A DNA stretch of 64,000 nt from Blasia pusilla (Eukaryota; Marchantiophyta; Marchantiopsida; Blasiales), in the NCBI GenBank assembly GCA_050084515.1, contig CM114271.1, positions 32,674,001-32,738,000 of the forward strand. Direction: 5' to 3'. The notes beneath the pieces are model-generated. The model saw only the letters and a list, made by a program, of their open reading frames with translations, made no database searches and was not told where the DNA came from. A program made the position numbers and the translations under genes. Shown here one piece after another: positions 23,272-36,097 of this stretch (position 1 is the stretch's first letter; every line of letters begins with the position of its first letter).

Positions 23272-23335
23272 CTGTTAGTGAGCAGTGCTCTCTATGATCC
23301 CTCACGGGAGGGATCAGAGCACTGCTCACTGACAG
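23272..23335. repeat. Imperfect long hairpin
   Basis: The arms 23272-23302 and 23309-23335 pair through GTGAGCAGTGCTCT/AGAGCACTGCTCAC and GATCCCT/AGGGATC. A 4-nt bulge and a 6-nt loop are the main interruptions. Size and shape would suit a plant small-RNA precursor or a short foldback element. Neither is proven. Confidence 0.7.
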
Positions 23336-24120
23336 TATCCGTTTATCCAGCAAGAAAACGGGGAAGCTGACGTGCGTTGCACATGATCAATATCCCACTT
23401 AGAGCACACATTGTGCCAACCAATCAAATAGAACTCATAGAAGCCCCCAAGTGAAGACCACACTCGAAGTGGAGACCGGAGACCATGCAGGACCCCCAGG
23501 GATTCCAGTGAAACAGAATCCAGTAAGATTCAAGTAACGTCTTGCCTCACATTCAGATTAATCATATTAAGTGCCAATGTAAAAGATCATATTCGTGTAC
23601 GCAGTAGTACGAAGCGAGGGAGGGGGTTAGATGTATGGACTTTTTGGAAACGAAGGTTAATTTGTTAAGATGAGAGTGGAAACTTTTACCAGCATTGGAT
23701 TTAACGACGCCGGATTGCATACATGTTAGAGAATTTGGAGACGTCAGAGTCTTAGCAGAGTGGCCTTAGAATTATTCGGTGTTGTGGAGAAACATGGGAA
23801 GTATGTACTTAAACTACGTGCACTCTTATGATACTCTTGCAGATACCCGTACTTGTGCAGATTGCTGATACATTTCTTTGCTATCATCTTACATAGTCAT
23901 TCACGCAGAATCCAAAAAGGGAGGAGAGCTTTTCAACAAAGTTTAAGGTGTGAGGATGTATTTGAACCAGGAACTTGCACCCATCTCCTAATGAGGTTGT
24001 AATCATTGCAGCAAAATCTCCTACACATCATGAAGTACTTCTTTTCATGTTCCTACACATGGTAAAGTCCTAGTTCATCTACTTAGTGATATCATATGAG
24101 TAGGTAACAAATATCACTTA

Positions 24121-24582
24121 GACATAAATTCAAATATTTTACGCTATCATTCACCTGTAACCCCCACCCCCCCCCAAAGTCAGAAAGTCACATGTGCATA
24201 GCGCAAACCAGAAAGATTTAGAGAAACGTGTGCCACAAAGAAACGATGGTTGCGAGCGAAGTAACCATGTGAGGTGAAACAGATGAAAGGGCTTCCTTCT
24301 GACAAATGAATGATCTCATTGCAAGACTCGTATCCATCCAGTGCTCTCGTTTCAGAGAACTCGTCGCACTACTTCGCAATTTCGCTGCAAAGTAGTACAT
24401 TTCAGCCATCTCCGGACGTCAGATTCTGCAGGTTGCTACTGCTGCTCTGTCTACACATGAATCCACTATCTGTGGATGTCGCGGTTCCATGATCGCCTCG
24501 CTACCAGAGAATCTATCTCGCCCCCAGGGAATTCAGGGGGGGTTACAGGTGAATGATAGCGTAAAATATTTGAATTTATGTC
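24121..24582. repeat. Pair of perfect 45-bp inverted repeats
   Basis: 24121-24165 and 24538-24582 are exact reverse complements (outer ends GACATAAATTCAAATATT), separated by 372 bp. The inner edges abut a poly-C run (left) and poly-G run (right). The layout fits a small non-autonomous foldback or MITE-type element. The flanks show no clear target-site duplication. The interior holds a smaller imperfect hairpin near 24365-24395 and no gene. Confidence 0.8.
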
Positions 24583-26812
24583 TTCCAGCAATGGAAAGAG
24601 GCCAAAATTGATGGAGTTTCCGTATGCTTCTGGGTTGATGTTTGAAAGTGATATGTGAAGTCTACAGATCTAGAAGCATAGTATATATGCATATAGCTGG
24701 GATTAGTCCGGTTCTGGTTAATACCCTTCTCGAAAACGGAGGCCCTCTACATCTGGACCCAAAGACGTCGTTTCTGTTCAGGTGGGTTGTTTCTCAAATG
24801 TCAGCGAAGCCTCCATTCAATTGACGCTAGTCGTGTCTTCTGCAAACCATTTCTTGGGGTCGACGACGTCGTCTTGACCTTCCAGCGAACTAGGACTGCG
24901 AGCACTGGATCTCGAACGCCTTCGCATTTGCTCGATGCGCGTTCTAACCGAAACCAATCACTCGGGATTTCGGGCTTTAGACCAAGAATTTCATCTCGCC
25001 GGGCTAAATGAGCCGAGTGCTATTGCAGCTGAGATACCGTAAGCCATCGCCTGGAATGGTAAAATCTTTCGGGCAGAATGTTATCCTCCGGATGCCGCAA
25101 GTGCTCCAGGAGCAATCCGGAAGACTAGCGGGGTTAGTGATCGACCTCCAGGGCCGACCGAGCACACAGCCGAGCTTCAGGTCCCAGTAAATGGGTGGTG
25201 TGTCTTCCCTGTCCACATTACTGTAGCAACGGCAGAAAGCAAAAGCTGGACGACTTGCGCGTATTATGGCAAGCTCCGCCCGAGCAATCATAAAGGTGTG
25301 GCTCCCCAAACGTGGAGAATAAATTAGCCGGAAAAGATCTATAAAGGTCGAGCACGCCCCTAGCTAGCTCCAAGAACGTGAAAGGTCACCACGGATGAAA
25401 CGACCGAGTATCGACGGAGAGAATTATATCGACTCCCCACTTTTTCTCTTCTCATAATTCCCTGACATATATCCGAGTGGTTTTCCAGCTTAAAACGCCT
25501 TTCCATCTCGAGTGGGATAGAGGAAATATCTCCAGGCTATAATTTAAAGTAAAAAAAGAAAGAAAAAGCATGATCCAGCACTGATCACAGCCAGGGCTGA
25601 GCACACTGCTAAACAACATCCGTCAAGTATATACCCAAGGTTTATTTGCGGACTAGGATGTCTCCTATTCATTCAGTTGGGATTCTTTTATTTCTGCTTG
25701 GATCAGGGGTGGTTTTAATTAATTATATCATGGCTAGGACGGAGTCACTTGAGAACGGATTTCACCCAGAAGCGCTAATGATTTGTTAGTTTTCTCTCCG
25801 GCTGGGCGAAAAAGCCTACTGTCAGGAGACCTCCTCTACAAAAGCGTCACGATGTGGTCTGAGAGACAGCCAATGCACCAGTGAAAAGCGAGTACACGGA
25901 TCTGCAGTGAACGCTGATCACGTTTAAGGAGAAGCCCTATCATGCGGCCTGGCATTGTGCACTTACTCGATCTAAAAAAATGGAAAGTTTCACTTTGCAG
26001 ATCTGCGAGGTCGTCGCTGCCGTACTTTGTCTTACGCCCAAGGCTGAAAAGGGAATCCGCTACATTCCGTGAACAACATACGCATCACGTTGTTTTTCTG
26101 AACAATGCAATTGAAGCAAACTCCGGTGAAGATTCAAGGAGCTCTGTAGGAGCTCGTTAAATCTTCTCTTTCTGTAAGTATCTACGTCATGGATGTCTGA
26201 AGTTCATCAGGATTGCAGCTCCTGGAATGCAAATCTACTTCTGCAGCCAGGCATGAAATTGAGATTCGTTATCCTAGTCCTGGAAAGAAAACATCGATAT
26301 TACGTGAACAGCATACGCATTGCATTTATTCTGATCGATGCACTAATTTGAAGCAACTCCCCATGGAACTGAATGCACCCTTAAATCTCCTCCCTCTAAA
26401 GATAACTAGATGCATCATATCATCAGCTGTGTGGCTGCATCTCCTGAAATGCGAGTCTTATGGAGCGGACATGAACATTGAGAAGTAGTCATTGGACCTT
26501 ACCGCAACGTTAACCACCGACTTCAGGGTGGTTGAGCTGTACATAGGTGACATACATGGCTAGCAAGATGAAAATTTTAAAAGCAAGAGGTAACTGGAAT
26601 TTCTCAGCTTTTCCGCAAACATTTAGGAGAGCCGCTTCCATGCATTTTACTGGACAGCCGAAAATTATATCTTGTGGCTTCTCGACCGCTCTGCTTAACC
26701 AGCTTCCTTCCCATTGAAATCCGGGTTTGAAATGTCGTCGATCGCTCATTGCCTTGGTGAGAGTGGTGTACGAGCTCCGAGAATAGACTCTCACTTTCAG
26801 ATGAGTAAACGC

Positions 26813-26833
26813 ATATATATATATATATATATA
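26813..26833. repeat. (AT)n microsatellite
   Basis: About ten uninterrupted AT units. Confidence 0.9.
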
Positions 26834-29261
26834 AGGATCAGCTAGTTTGATCGAGCTTCGTATCAATGGCTTCGGCTTTCGAACGTCCGAAGTAACCTCG
26901 GAAACGTTCTTCTAGCTCGGATTGGCCCAAATTGAGGATGAGGTCTGCTTCTTCCAGTTTGGAGGAGTTTGTGCGTTTGGTATATTTGGCCGAAATCGTG
27001 AACGTCGTCACAGGATCGAGAGGAAAATCCAGGATTCTAACAGTTACTGTTTCACAGAAATACTAAGTGATAGGAGTGAAAATGTGAAGGAATGAGGAAA
27101 AACGAAAAACAGGGTGAGGTGCTTTATAATTGGAGTTACGTTGAATTGAAGACTACCTCAGTGAAGTTCAAATCAGGTCAAAAAGTTGAACAGTCTACCA
27201 ACGGCTTTTCGAAATCGGAAAAAGTGTGAAAAAGCTATCGAAGTCTCCCAGAGAAATATGCAGGCTTGTATCCAGATCAAACTTACGAAACCTCAAACTT
27301 CTTGTCTGGCCCCTCTTTCTGTTAGGAGCCAGCTATGAATAAAACAAACCATAGGTACATAAACAAACTAGGGATCGAAAATTGCATATATATACATATA
27401 TACTGGCATGCTTCAAGAACTTATGGAAGCAAAATTTAAGAGCACGAAACAGCGACAGACAATTTTGCCACCTACCTTTAACATGGTGCGTCCATTAACA
27501 GCCATTGGAACTGGTCAATATACGTCTCGCAGTTCGCATGACTGATGAGTAATTCCTTGATTACTTCTGTCTTTTTGTAGAGTACGCACAGTCAGGCATT
27601 CAGGTACATAATCGATTTCACCTGTCAGCAAGAAACAATTGGATGACTTTGTTAAGCAGAAACGGGAGCTACAGGTAAGACGCAGACTCATATGTTATTA
27701 ATGTTCCACACACTCCACTTGCAAGCGCGGAATGTATGTCGCGCAGTACGAGGTTGTCGTCGATTCAATCTGGGGGGGAATTTGGAGAAATGTTGTGGCT
27801 AATTTCTCAGAAATTTGGCTACGCTCCGCAATTAATTCTTGGAACAATTCCAAGGCCTTCGAAAACAGAAAGAAAATCTCCCTCACTCAAGAAACCTCTC
27901 CTCCATGGAGAGCACAAGCCTAGCTAGCTCAAAGCTTGAAACCATATGGCCGTGAAGTGTGCATACCAGGGCAACACACACTCATAGAAAAGGGCTTCGC
28001 CTGGATTAGAGAATCATGTTAATCCTCCAGAGCAATTAAAGGTCAGATTGCGAGAACGTCAACTACACCGACGAGACTTCAAAAAAACGCCAAGCAGACG
28101 GTCCAAAAACCAATCAAAATAGATTTTGACCTGCACACATTTGGACTTCATTTGAGGGAATTCTCGACAAGAGCCCCAACAGCTGGCTACCTGATGCGGT
28201 GACCGGTGAAAATGGGTGCAAGTTGAGTTGGAGTAAATGAACCGGGACATTCCAAGTTTAAGGCTTCGTTCGCACTTGTTTCCTTGACCATTCAAAGCTA
28301 TCCATCAATCACGACATGCTTGTAGGATGCGGTGACCATTATAATTTCGTTAAAGAATCATAAATGCTCTTTTGGAAAGGTCTACTTGACGGGGAACCGA
28401 GAAGAAAGCTGCCACGGATCGCGAGTCGTTGAAGGAACAAGGGTACACACGATGACGATTTCTTGCAAGGATTCTGCGGTGACCGCGTTCATAATATCTG
28501 ATCTCGCCTACTGTGGAAATGAGGTCTATTCAGAGATAGTATTCCTGGTGCTCGGAAGCACGTTCTAGATGGCTCGACATGAAATTGAAAGTCGAAGGGT
28601 ATGGATCGAGCCCGCGGCCCATGATGATCATGGGATGCGGCAATGGCATTTCGGTTGCGGGAACGATGTCGATCGTACTCCGAAAGGCATCATCACAGAA
28701 AATTAGAGGTCTACCAGTGTCGAGCGAGCAGCGGTCGTCGTCGCTGAGCAAGGTCTGGTGCTTATTCGGTCGACGGGCCAGGACTTCCGCAAACCTGTAT
28801 CGAATGTTGACTGAACGGCCCGAGACTTAAGGGAGTCGATCATGACGAAGCCTGCTGCAAGCCCCGTCATGAGTTCGCGTGACAGTGGAGACAGCTAGCA
28901 GTAGTATTTACTAGGAGCCTCTCATGCTATGATTCAGATTGAGCTCTTTTCCATGTCCGAACATCTCCATAGCAATCAGTGCTGCGTACCTAGGAATTAA
29001 ATATTACGACCTGCGCTGGAGAAGTGGTCCGGAAGTCCTCCCCGTATGTCGTTTTCAAAACAAAAATAAAATTTTCGCAGCTCTTGCGGAAGTCGCAGCA
29101 CCATGACATTGTCTGGGTCAGAATTTGTACACAACGCAATCTGGTCAGAACTGCCAGTGCCATATTCAGTTCTGTCTGTCTCTCTCCCTCGCCTGGCTGG
29201 CATGGCGGGTCCTGGGACTCCCAAACTCTACTAGGGAAGAATAAAATATATATGGAAACCC

Positions 29262-29400
29262 ATCACGATACAAAAGAGGGGGTATGGAGACCCAAAAAAT
29301 AGACCTCAAGAGACCGGAACCGGCCCCGAGGAGAAAGAAGGGGGCCTTCCCCTAACGACCAAAATCAACAGCGGAGACAATGAGGGCTCCGAGTCCGAGA
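29262..29400. repeat. Dispersed repeat, unit B (partner at 5921-6055)
   Basis: Same order of shared blocks as 5921-6055, but without the perfect foldback found at the start of that copy. Confidence 0.5.
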
Positions 29401-29979
29401 GTTCGGTTTCTGGTCCGAAGAGGGACGAGAGTGATAATTTGATAAACATCCATTCAAAGATAACTATTGACGAGAGAATCTCCAAGCCCATAGTCACAAC
29501 AACAGCCGCAGCGCCAGCACGAGCTTCTCGAGATTTCGGGTCTGGCAGAGCAGCGCTACTCGTACAGCACAGGAAGCACAACTCTTGGCATTCCTCGGCG
29601 TTTTCTTTATGAGGAAGGCCCAGTCTTGCATGATTGCACAGCGCTAGCGGTAGCAGCAGCAGGAGGTTACGTGGGGTCTCAGGCCCGGTCGTCCTTCCTC
29701 GTGCTAGAGCCTAGCTAGAGCGGATCCCGCGAGCTTCCAGAGTACGAACGGACAGACGCCTGACTCACCTATGCTCCTCTGCTCGGAGCCTCCGATCCTT
29801 CTTACCCCTCCCCTTTGCCCAGAGTACGGTTTTAGGTGGGCACCGGGGGCTCTAGGACCGCGTGGCGTAGAGGACGCGGGACCTACCGAGCTTTCTGACT
29901 GACAGAATTTTCAACCCGGAAACATTTACTCCTCCGGGATCCTGGAAATGGAACACGGGGAACGCCTACAAATCGTTTT

Positions 29980-32900
29980 AATTCATTTTTTCCTAATTTT
30001 GAAATCTATTTTATTAGAGAGTGCTATTTCGTTTGGCATTTTAAAGTAATAAAATCGATTTTTTTCAATAATGAGATTTTTCTAAATTAATTTAAAATTT
30101 TCTTTGAAAATTTTGAAATTTAAGTATGGTAAGTAAATTAAACTGGTGCTTACACTAGTGGATTTCTAATTCCAATATCAACCGGTGACCCCTCGCCACC
30201 AAAGGTCAAAATGAACGAGATATGGTTGCATGATGTGATTTGAACGAGTTCGAAGAGAGAGTTTTAGATACATTCCATGTTCAAGGCAGAGGCCATAATT
30301 AAAAAATATGTACGGCTCCAACTACAAGGACTTTTTTCTCACAAATGGCCGCCAATGGATGACATGTGGTTCTAGGTGCAATGTTAGTAGTCGCCTCTTT
30401 CGTGTGGAAGGTTGTACGTGGTGTGAGGTATGCCTTTTGATCAATCTAAGGTTTGAGTTTCCTTTTCAGGCCCTACATACACTCCCCTTTTTTTCCTATC
30501 CATCTAGGCTATCCACATGTACTCCACACGTCTTAATTAATTATTTTCTCTCCCATCTCTCGCAAAGGGCCGGATATTGGCTTTACGTATGGGGTGTTTT
30601 AACATAAGCAACCATCCTAACATGTTGTTTAGCGTTTCTTATGCCATGACACATGGTTGGAGCACTCTTCAAGGAGTTTAGAGGCCTCCTTCGTGTGGAT
30701 GGTCATACATGGCATGAGGTGTGCCTTTCAATCAATCTAAGGTTTGCGTTACTCGTGCAATGTTAATCCCTTGTTTTGCATGTAGCGATGTTTTAACATA
30801 GGCAGCCATTCTAATAGGTTTATCGACGTCACTTTAAACATGAAAAATGAATAGAGCACTCTCGATTATCTTCTTGAAGGAGTGCACACACGATTTTGCA
30901 TATATTACACACATGCGTTTATAGTAGTAATTTGGTACTCCCTTCCACTTTTGCACTTAACTACTTTCTGGATGGACCTCTATTCTTCAACATACTTTGA
31001 TTATTGATTATTCACAATCTTTCAGAGTTAACATCTTACGTATTGCCCTAATACAACTTCAACATGACCTAAAATCCAATGATGCCTTGCATGTACTATG
31101 CTTCTCCTACATATTGTTAATCCGCTACTTTGGGTTTTATATGTGTGAGGAAGTTAAGCATTCTCTCTTCTTCTTCTCCTATTATCTCATATTATGTATG
31201 CATTCATATGATGATTTTTTCTTTCTATCGGCCTAGCTCAAATCAATTATCTAACGTAAGAAATGCTTTCTTTTATGCACATCGAACTTACATTATGGTT
31301 TGATTCTTGCAACTGTCGATAAATATTTTTCGTCATCATATATGCAAGTCCAACAATCTTCTTTCAGTATATATTTGAATTCATTCCATGTCTATTTTGT
31401 ATTTTGGGTTGGAAAAACACCCTAAAGACACGACTGCATTGTGGAAACATTCCATATGCATAACGGTTAGGCAAGACATCATAATTTCCTTTCCCGCTTC
31501 TATTCAAGTAACATCCATATGACTCTCACTACATTTGACCCTCTCATTCCATGTTATTTACCGTTTTCTTCCTTGGATCCCTAAATTTGCACAATCCACT
31601 TATGATGCAAGTAAGTACAATATTGGACCTTTACAGAAATCGTCATCATGGTTTACATTCCTTTACGCCTCCACGCTTTGTATACAATTCCTCTAGGAAC
31701 AAAATTCACATGTGACGAGTTGATCATCATTGATGTCTTGCGAGTAGACATTGCCGCCAACATACATCGGCTATCATGCCGACAAGTCTAAGATCCATCT
31801 AAGTATGAATCCTAATACATCTACACATGAACAATTGGACAAACCCAATATAAAATATGAAGTTGATGAAATATGTTATCAATATGTGTGATCTCCGATC
31901 AATCCTAGCCCATTCTTCAAGAAAGAATCCAAGTTCAACACACATGCAAGCTACAATTTTGTCACGTATCCCAACATGGATATGATCTAAGAATGATGAG
32001 CTTTGAAATTTGAGCTTTATTTGAGGTATATCCCCCTTGGGCATCTCTATGGGTGACATATACATCTAGGTAACCTCCTCCAAGTATGTCATCGATAACA
32101 TGGAGTATACAAGGTACTAACTCCCTAACAATAACACACATGGTCCTCTCATAGGACCAACTACTACTCAATTGCCAACTAACCTAGTCTCGAATCCTAT
32201 AAGCCTAAGTGGCTCCGCACAAAGGATAAGAAGGTCAATCTCTCCAAGGTTGCCACTCTTCATAAAGAAAGTATGACCTACATTCAAGGATACCTTCTAA
32301 TCGCAGGTCACATATGACCTCTCAAAATGAGTAAGTAGAAGACACCTCTAAGGCCTCAATACCATTTGCCCTACTTCTCATCTACCATAACATTGACCAA
32401 CCTTCATCATTATTATTTATTTCTTATTTTCTCATCCTTCTACGAATGTTTTACATGGCCACTTAGCATCCTATATGCTATGGAAATAAATGGATCTTAT
32501 TCTTCATATTTTTTTAACTTATTCCGTAAATATCTATTATGACAATTTTTTTTTCTTCATGATCGGCCCTATATGTAATGATTCCATTGTCAATGAACTC
32601 AATCTCCTGCTGTGACAACATTACAAATATTAAATGAATTATAGCAAGACCATTGATTCACGTACTATTCTTACTTATCTCATTTTGATAAAAAAACATT
32701 GATAATGAAAATAATTATGGTCACATCTTAACGCCACACTCTATAGCCTACACTAGAACCTACTATTTTTTGGATTTCTCAAAATTTTATGAATTTTGAT
32801 AAATCCTATTGTTTTAGTTTATTTTCTTACTATTCTTAAGATTCTATCAGAGTTATGAATCCTTCTGTCATTGGGACGCCTTTGCATAACTTTATCCTTT

Positions 32901-34101
32901 GGGCTTGTGAAATGCTCTTTAACATTCAAACAATTACATTCCTTTTGTTCTTGGTTTACAAAAGATTCTTTTGGAGTTAGATCTCCTCTTTCTACGCTTG
33001 CTCACATGCTTATCTACTTCAGAACCTCAACAATTAACAGGTCTTTGAACTCCATGCCATCTTTTTGTATATACCTTTCATTGATGCTTTGGACTTTTGT
33101 GTGCATTTCGCATCATCCATACTTACCTTCTCCAAATGTAGGTCATTCCCATTATTCAATTACCTCTCGTAGCAATCTTATCTTATTACACTCTATGAAC
33201 GCACTTTGATAAATTAGTTTCATTTTTTTAATTTGAATGATATGTTGTTTCCATTGTGCAGTGTGCATATAGGTAATTTCATCTTCTTGTCCAATTTCCT
33301 TTCATTGGAAATTTCTTGTTCCTATGGAACACCTCCACAATAAATATAGGTACGTCGCATGCATAAAAAATGTGTAATACGAGAAGGTTCCATCAATTTT
33401 CCCCGTGCTCACTTTGGTTCCAAGCTCACGTATTTTTTCATTAGAAGTTGCTTTTGTCCAAAACCACTTTTAATGAGATGCAATGTTGTGGATTTTGTGG
33501 CTATGTCTGCCTTGGTACTTCACCGAGATTTTTCTACATTAGAGAGTACTATGTACCCTCTATAAGCTCTATATATGTAATAGTTAAATGACAAGTTTTA
33601 TATTACCTCATAGTGGTTCTTTTTACATATGTAATAAGTGCTCTAATGATGGTGGGCAGTATGATGTAAATGTTTATATTATGCCTTCCTACACCCGCGA
33701 TTTACTTGTGGCAAACCCACTTTATTTACAATTTTTGTTGTTAATTGATAGTACGTTAGGAATATGTCCCCAATACAATGGTTTCCTTTAGGGTCAGAAT
33801 TGCTTCTAGATAGGGTTAACTAGAACATGGAAACATTTAGATGTGAGAATCTTGATTGAATATATACGAAGATCCATATTGTAATCCTTGTCAATCTAAA
33901 GGGCAACAAGTTATACGAGGATTACCTTTCCTTGATTGTATTACAAAGTCAATCATGTGGACTTGTGCTTTTTCCTTCCACCTTGATCGACAAGATTTTG
34001 GACGCATAACACGAGAAAGACATAGTAATGCATTCCATGAATGTCGATCCTTATGCTAAGGATTTAAACATTCTTCAAGACGTATAGTACTCTATGCTTG
34101 T
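29980..34101. other. AT-rich spacer with diverged repeats
   Basis: Composition turns abruptly AT-rich near 29980. No gene is supportable. A direct repeat of about 65 bp (30394-30459 and 30691-30755) shares CGTGTGGA and ATCAATCTAAGGTTTG. Further degenerate repeats of the same neighbourhood follow to about 30830. A separate dispersed repeat lies at 31885-32165. Confidence 0.45.
31885..32165 (-). repeat. Dispersed repeat, possible LTR (partner at 44435-44715)
   Basis: It aligns by eye with 44435-44715 over about 280 bp, sharing TAGCCCA.TCTTCAAGA.AGAATCCAAG, then GGTATATCCCC, then a GGTGAC...AGGT.ACCTCC stretch, then CTAGCTCCCTAA-like and ACACATG.TCC blocks. The minus strand of both copies can be read as LGF.LEEWAR, though this may only reflect nucleotide conservation. 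GGTATATCCCC also occurs in the solo LTR near 48250, so this may be a related LTR. No termini were found. Confidence 0.5.
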
Positions 34102-34217
34102 TGTTGTGCACATACACATCACTACACAACATACATCACTGTCACCAAACACACGCACAATCCCATGTTAACTCATGGCATCCAAACAACGAGACAAGAA
34201 GTACCAAAATATCTCCA
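34102..34217 (-). repeat. Gypsy LTR end fragment, antisense to copy 4
   Basis: TGTTGTGCACATACACATC... matches the solo LTR start TGTCGTGCGCATACAC, with both CG sites changed to TG or CA. The match runs through ATCCCATG.TAACTCATGGCATCC to GTACCAAAATATCTCCA, then stops where RNase H coding begins. A shared CCA at the join suggests a microhomology junction. Confidence 0.7.
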
Positions 34218-35102
34218 GGAGTATGACTTCCACGTGGTACATAGATCTGGGACGCTCAACCAGGATGCAGATGGTTTGAGCCGTAACCCATGCTCGAGTT
34301 AGCGAGATGCAACTCGAGCTCAATGGCATGGAGAGAGTGATGAGGAGGTGGTGCCAAGATGGCACGCGTCACCCTATTTGGGCTTGTTGGCTATAGAAGC
34401 CAGATGTTGAGACTTTGATGGCTAGGTCTGATGGAGAGTCCTTAGATCCAGAGGCCGATGAGGAGACGATAGGTGGCTGAGACATTCACGACAATGGAGT
34501 GGTCTTGGAGTATTTGCATACTCGTAGAGTCGCGAGCACAATGGGTGCTAGAGAGCAGGATCGGATCCTACAACGAGCCAGACAGTTCCGGTCGGAGGGG
34601 ACACATGTGTTGCAAGTTTGGGAGGATAGTAGAGTGCGTGTAGTGCCTCATCCTTCGCAGAGAGCACGTTTGGTGCATCATGCCCACGAGGAGTTGGATC
34701 ATTTTGGAGTGAAGCGGACGTACAACTTGCTCCAGATATAGTATTGGTGGCAAGGCATACAGACTGACGTTCAACACTTTGTTGCGAGGTGCATGGTGTG
34801 TGATCGAGTCCAAGCATCGTTCAATGCTCCGACTCCACAGTTGCATCCACTTCCGATCATGGGTTTAGGTTATAGATGAAGTTTTGATTTTTCAGGACCT
34901 TTGCCTTTGACGGAGCGCCAGAGTCGTTATGCGTTGGTGATGGTCGAACACTTCTCCAAGTGGATAGAGTTGGTTGCATTACCTGACAAAGTGAGTGAGG
35001 GAGTAGCGTATTCCTTCCTAGATCGGATGCCGAGTCATTATGTCGCACTAGCTGAGGTGTTGATAGACCGTGGTATCTACAACCAGATTGAATATTTGGG
35101 TC
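34216..35102 (+). pseudogene. Gypsy copy 4: RNase H end and integrase fragment
   Basis: It begins with the C-terminal RNase H block (QEYDFHVVHRSG, DADGLSRNPC). The integrase zinc region HAHEELDHFGVKRTYNLLQI follows, then an in-frame TAG, then YWW...ARCMVCDRV. The core start FDFSGPLPL and VMVEHFSKWIE is followed by LIDRG, where the second catalytic Asp lies. The integrase stops there. About 30 bases of plus-strand RT sequence (YNQIEYLG) follow before the DNA turns into the minus-strand RT of copy 2 at about 35100. It is a truncated, rearranged fragment with no coding capacity. Confidence 0.8.
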
Positions 35103-35740
35103 AATATAACACCTAGCAAAATCCAGACCTGCCAAGATCCTATCCATGACCCTTTGAAACTCAACCGGGGCGTTCTTTAACCCAAATGGTAAGAACCGCC
35201 ACAGGTACAAGCAATCCTTCCCGTGAGGATCAATGCCCCAAAATGCTATTTTCTGCATGTCCTCCAATCTGATAGGCAGATGATGGTATCTGGCTCGAAG
35301 ATCAAACGAACTGAAGACCTTGCATGCCCAATAGCATCAAAGATCTCCTCAGGGTGGGCATGGCATACCTATCAGACTTTGTCTGCCAATTGATAGGTCG
35401 GTAATCTCTACACATCTTCCTATCCGTCCAATTTCCATGCACATCCTTCTTGGCGGGCATGACAGTGGCAGATGCATACTCTCCATGCGACATCTCCACT
35501 AGTCCTGCTCCAACCAAGTCATGGCTCCTACTTTGAATCAGAGCCCTCTCCTTGTCACTGTACTTGTAGGGTCTTCGAAAGATCGGCGTGTCACTCGACA
35601 ACTCAATGCGGATCCTTGGACCCTTCAATGTACCCAAATCATGCATACTAAATGGAAAACAGTCCCTATAACTCCTCAGGAAGTGATGTATCCGCCGCCG
35701 CTCTCCTCTTGTCAACTTAGGGCCCATATTTGGCTCTCAA
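35100..35740 (-). pseudogene. Gypsy copy 2 reverse transcriptase, N-terminal half
   Basis: The frame from 35727 carries MGPKLTRGERRRIHHFL, HDLGTLKGPRIRIEL, FRRPYKYSDKERALIQSR and VMPAKKDVHGNWTDRK. After a frame change near 35300, LPIRLEDMQKIAFWG and WRFLPFGLKNAPVEFQRVMD follow. It ends at ARCYID, inside the catalytic YxDD, where the sequence changes strand identity. No polymerase could be made from it. Compared with copy 1 it keeps an intact CAA at the FQRV site. Confidence 0.82.
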
Positions 35741-36097
35741 GTCTCCATTGTGACTACGGTAAGACTCTTTGACGTTGGTGTAGGTGGTTGGTATGGTGCA
35801 ATCCTATCTCGGACAACAGAACTCGACTGCTCCCTTACAGCCAATTGCAAAATCGGATCTCCATGTGCAGTACCCGACACCACTCTAGATGTTGTGGCTA
35901 CCATCTCTAGGCGTACCTGCAAAACATCCCAAGAAGTCCAAGGATGTCTCTCCCGATCACCCATGGTGTGTCGATCTCCTCGGGTCTCGCCCCCAGCCAC
36001 TGCCTCAACCGTCTTGGTAGACATGGGGCTCACCAACGCAACAACTATGATCTATCACATCCGCAAACAACGTTGCTCAACAATTCCTAAGTTGAAA

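Larger units (their letters stand above)
19701..29750. other. Spacer of higher GC, no assigned gene
   Basis: This 10 kb has more balanced composition than its flanks and several short frames, but none I can assign. One stretch (20820-20925) reads like an exon, with NPMYDVDDIISFEELT ahead of a possible GT donor. I found no partner exons and do not call a gene. Hairpins, inverted repeats and a microsatellite inside it are listed separately. Confidence 0.35.

Noticed and set aside
25004-25309. Minus-strand frame with TPPIYWDLKLGCVL, resembling a receptor-kinase catalytic loop
   Set aside because: The HRD histidine and arginine are absent, no glycine loop or DFG is found nearby, and the frame is only 101 codons. 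A very old kinase relic is possible but not supportable.
28190-28650. Recurring GATGCGGTGACC-like phrase about every 135-155 bp
   Set aside because: Similarity is confined to roughly 12 bases at each point, and the intervals do not align.
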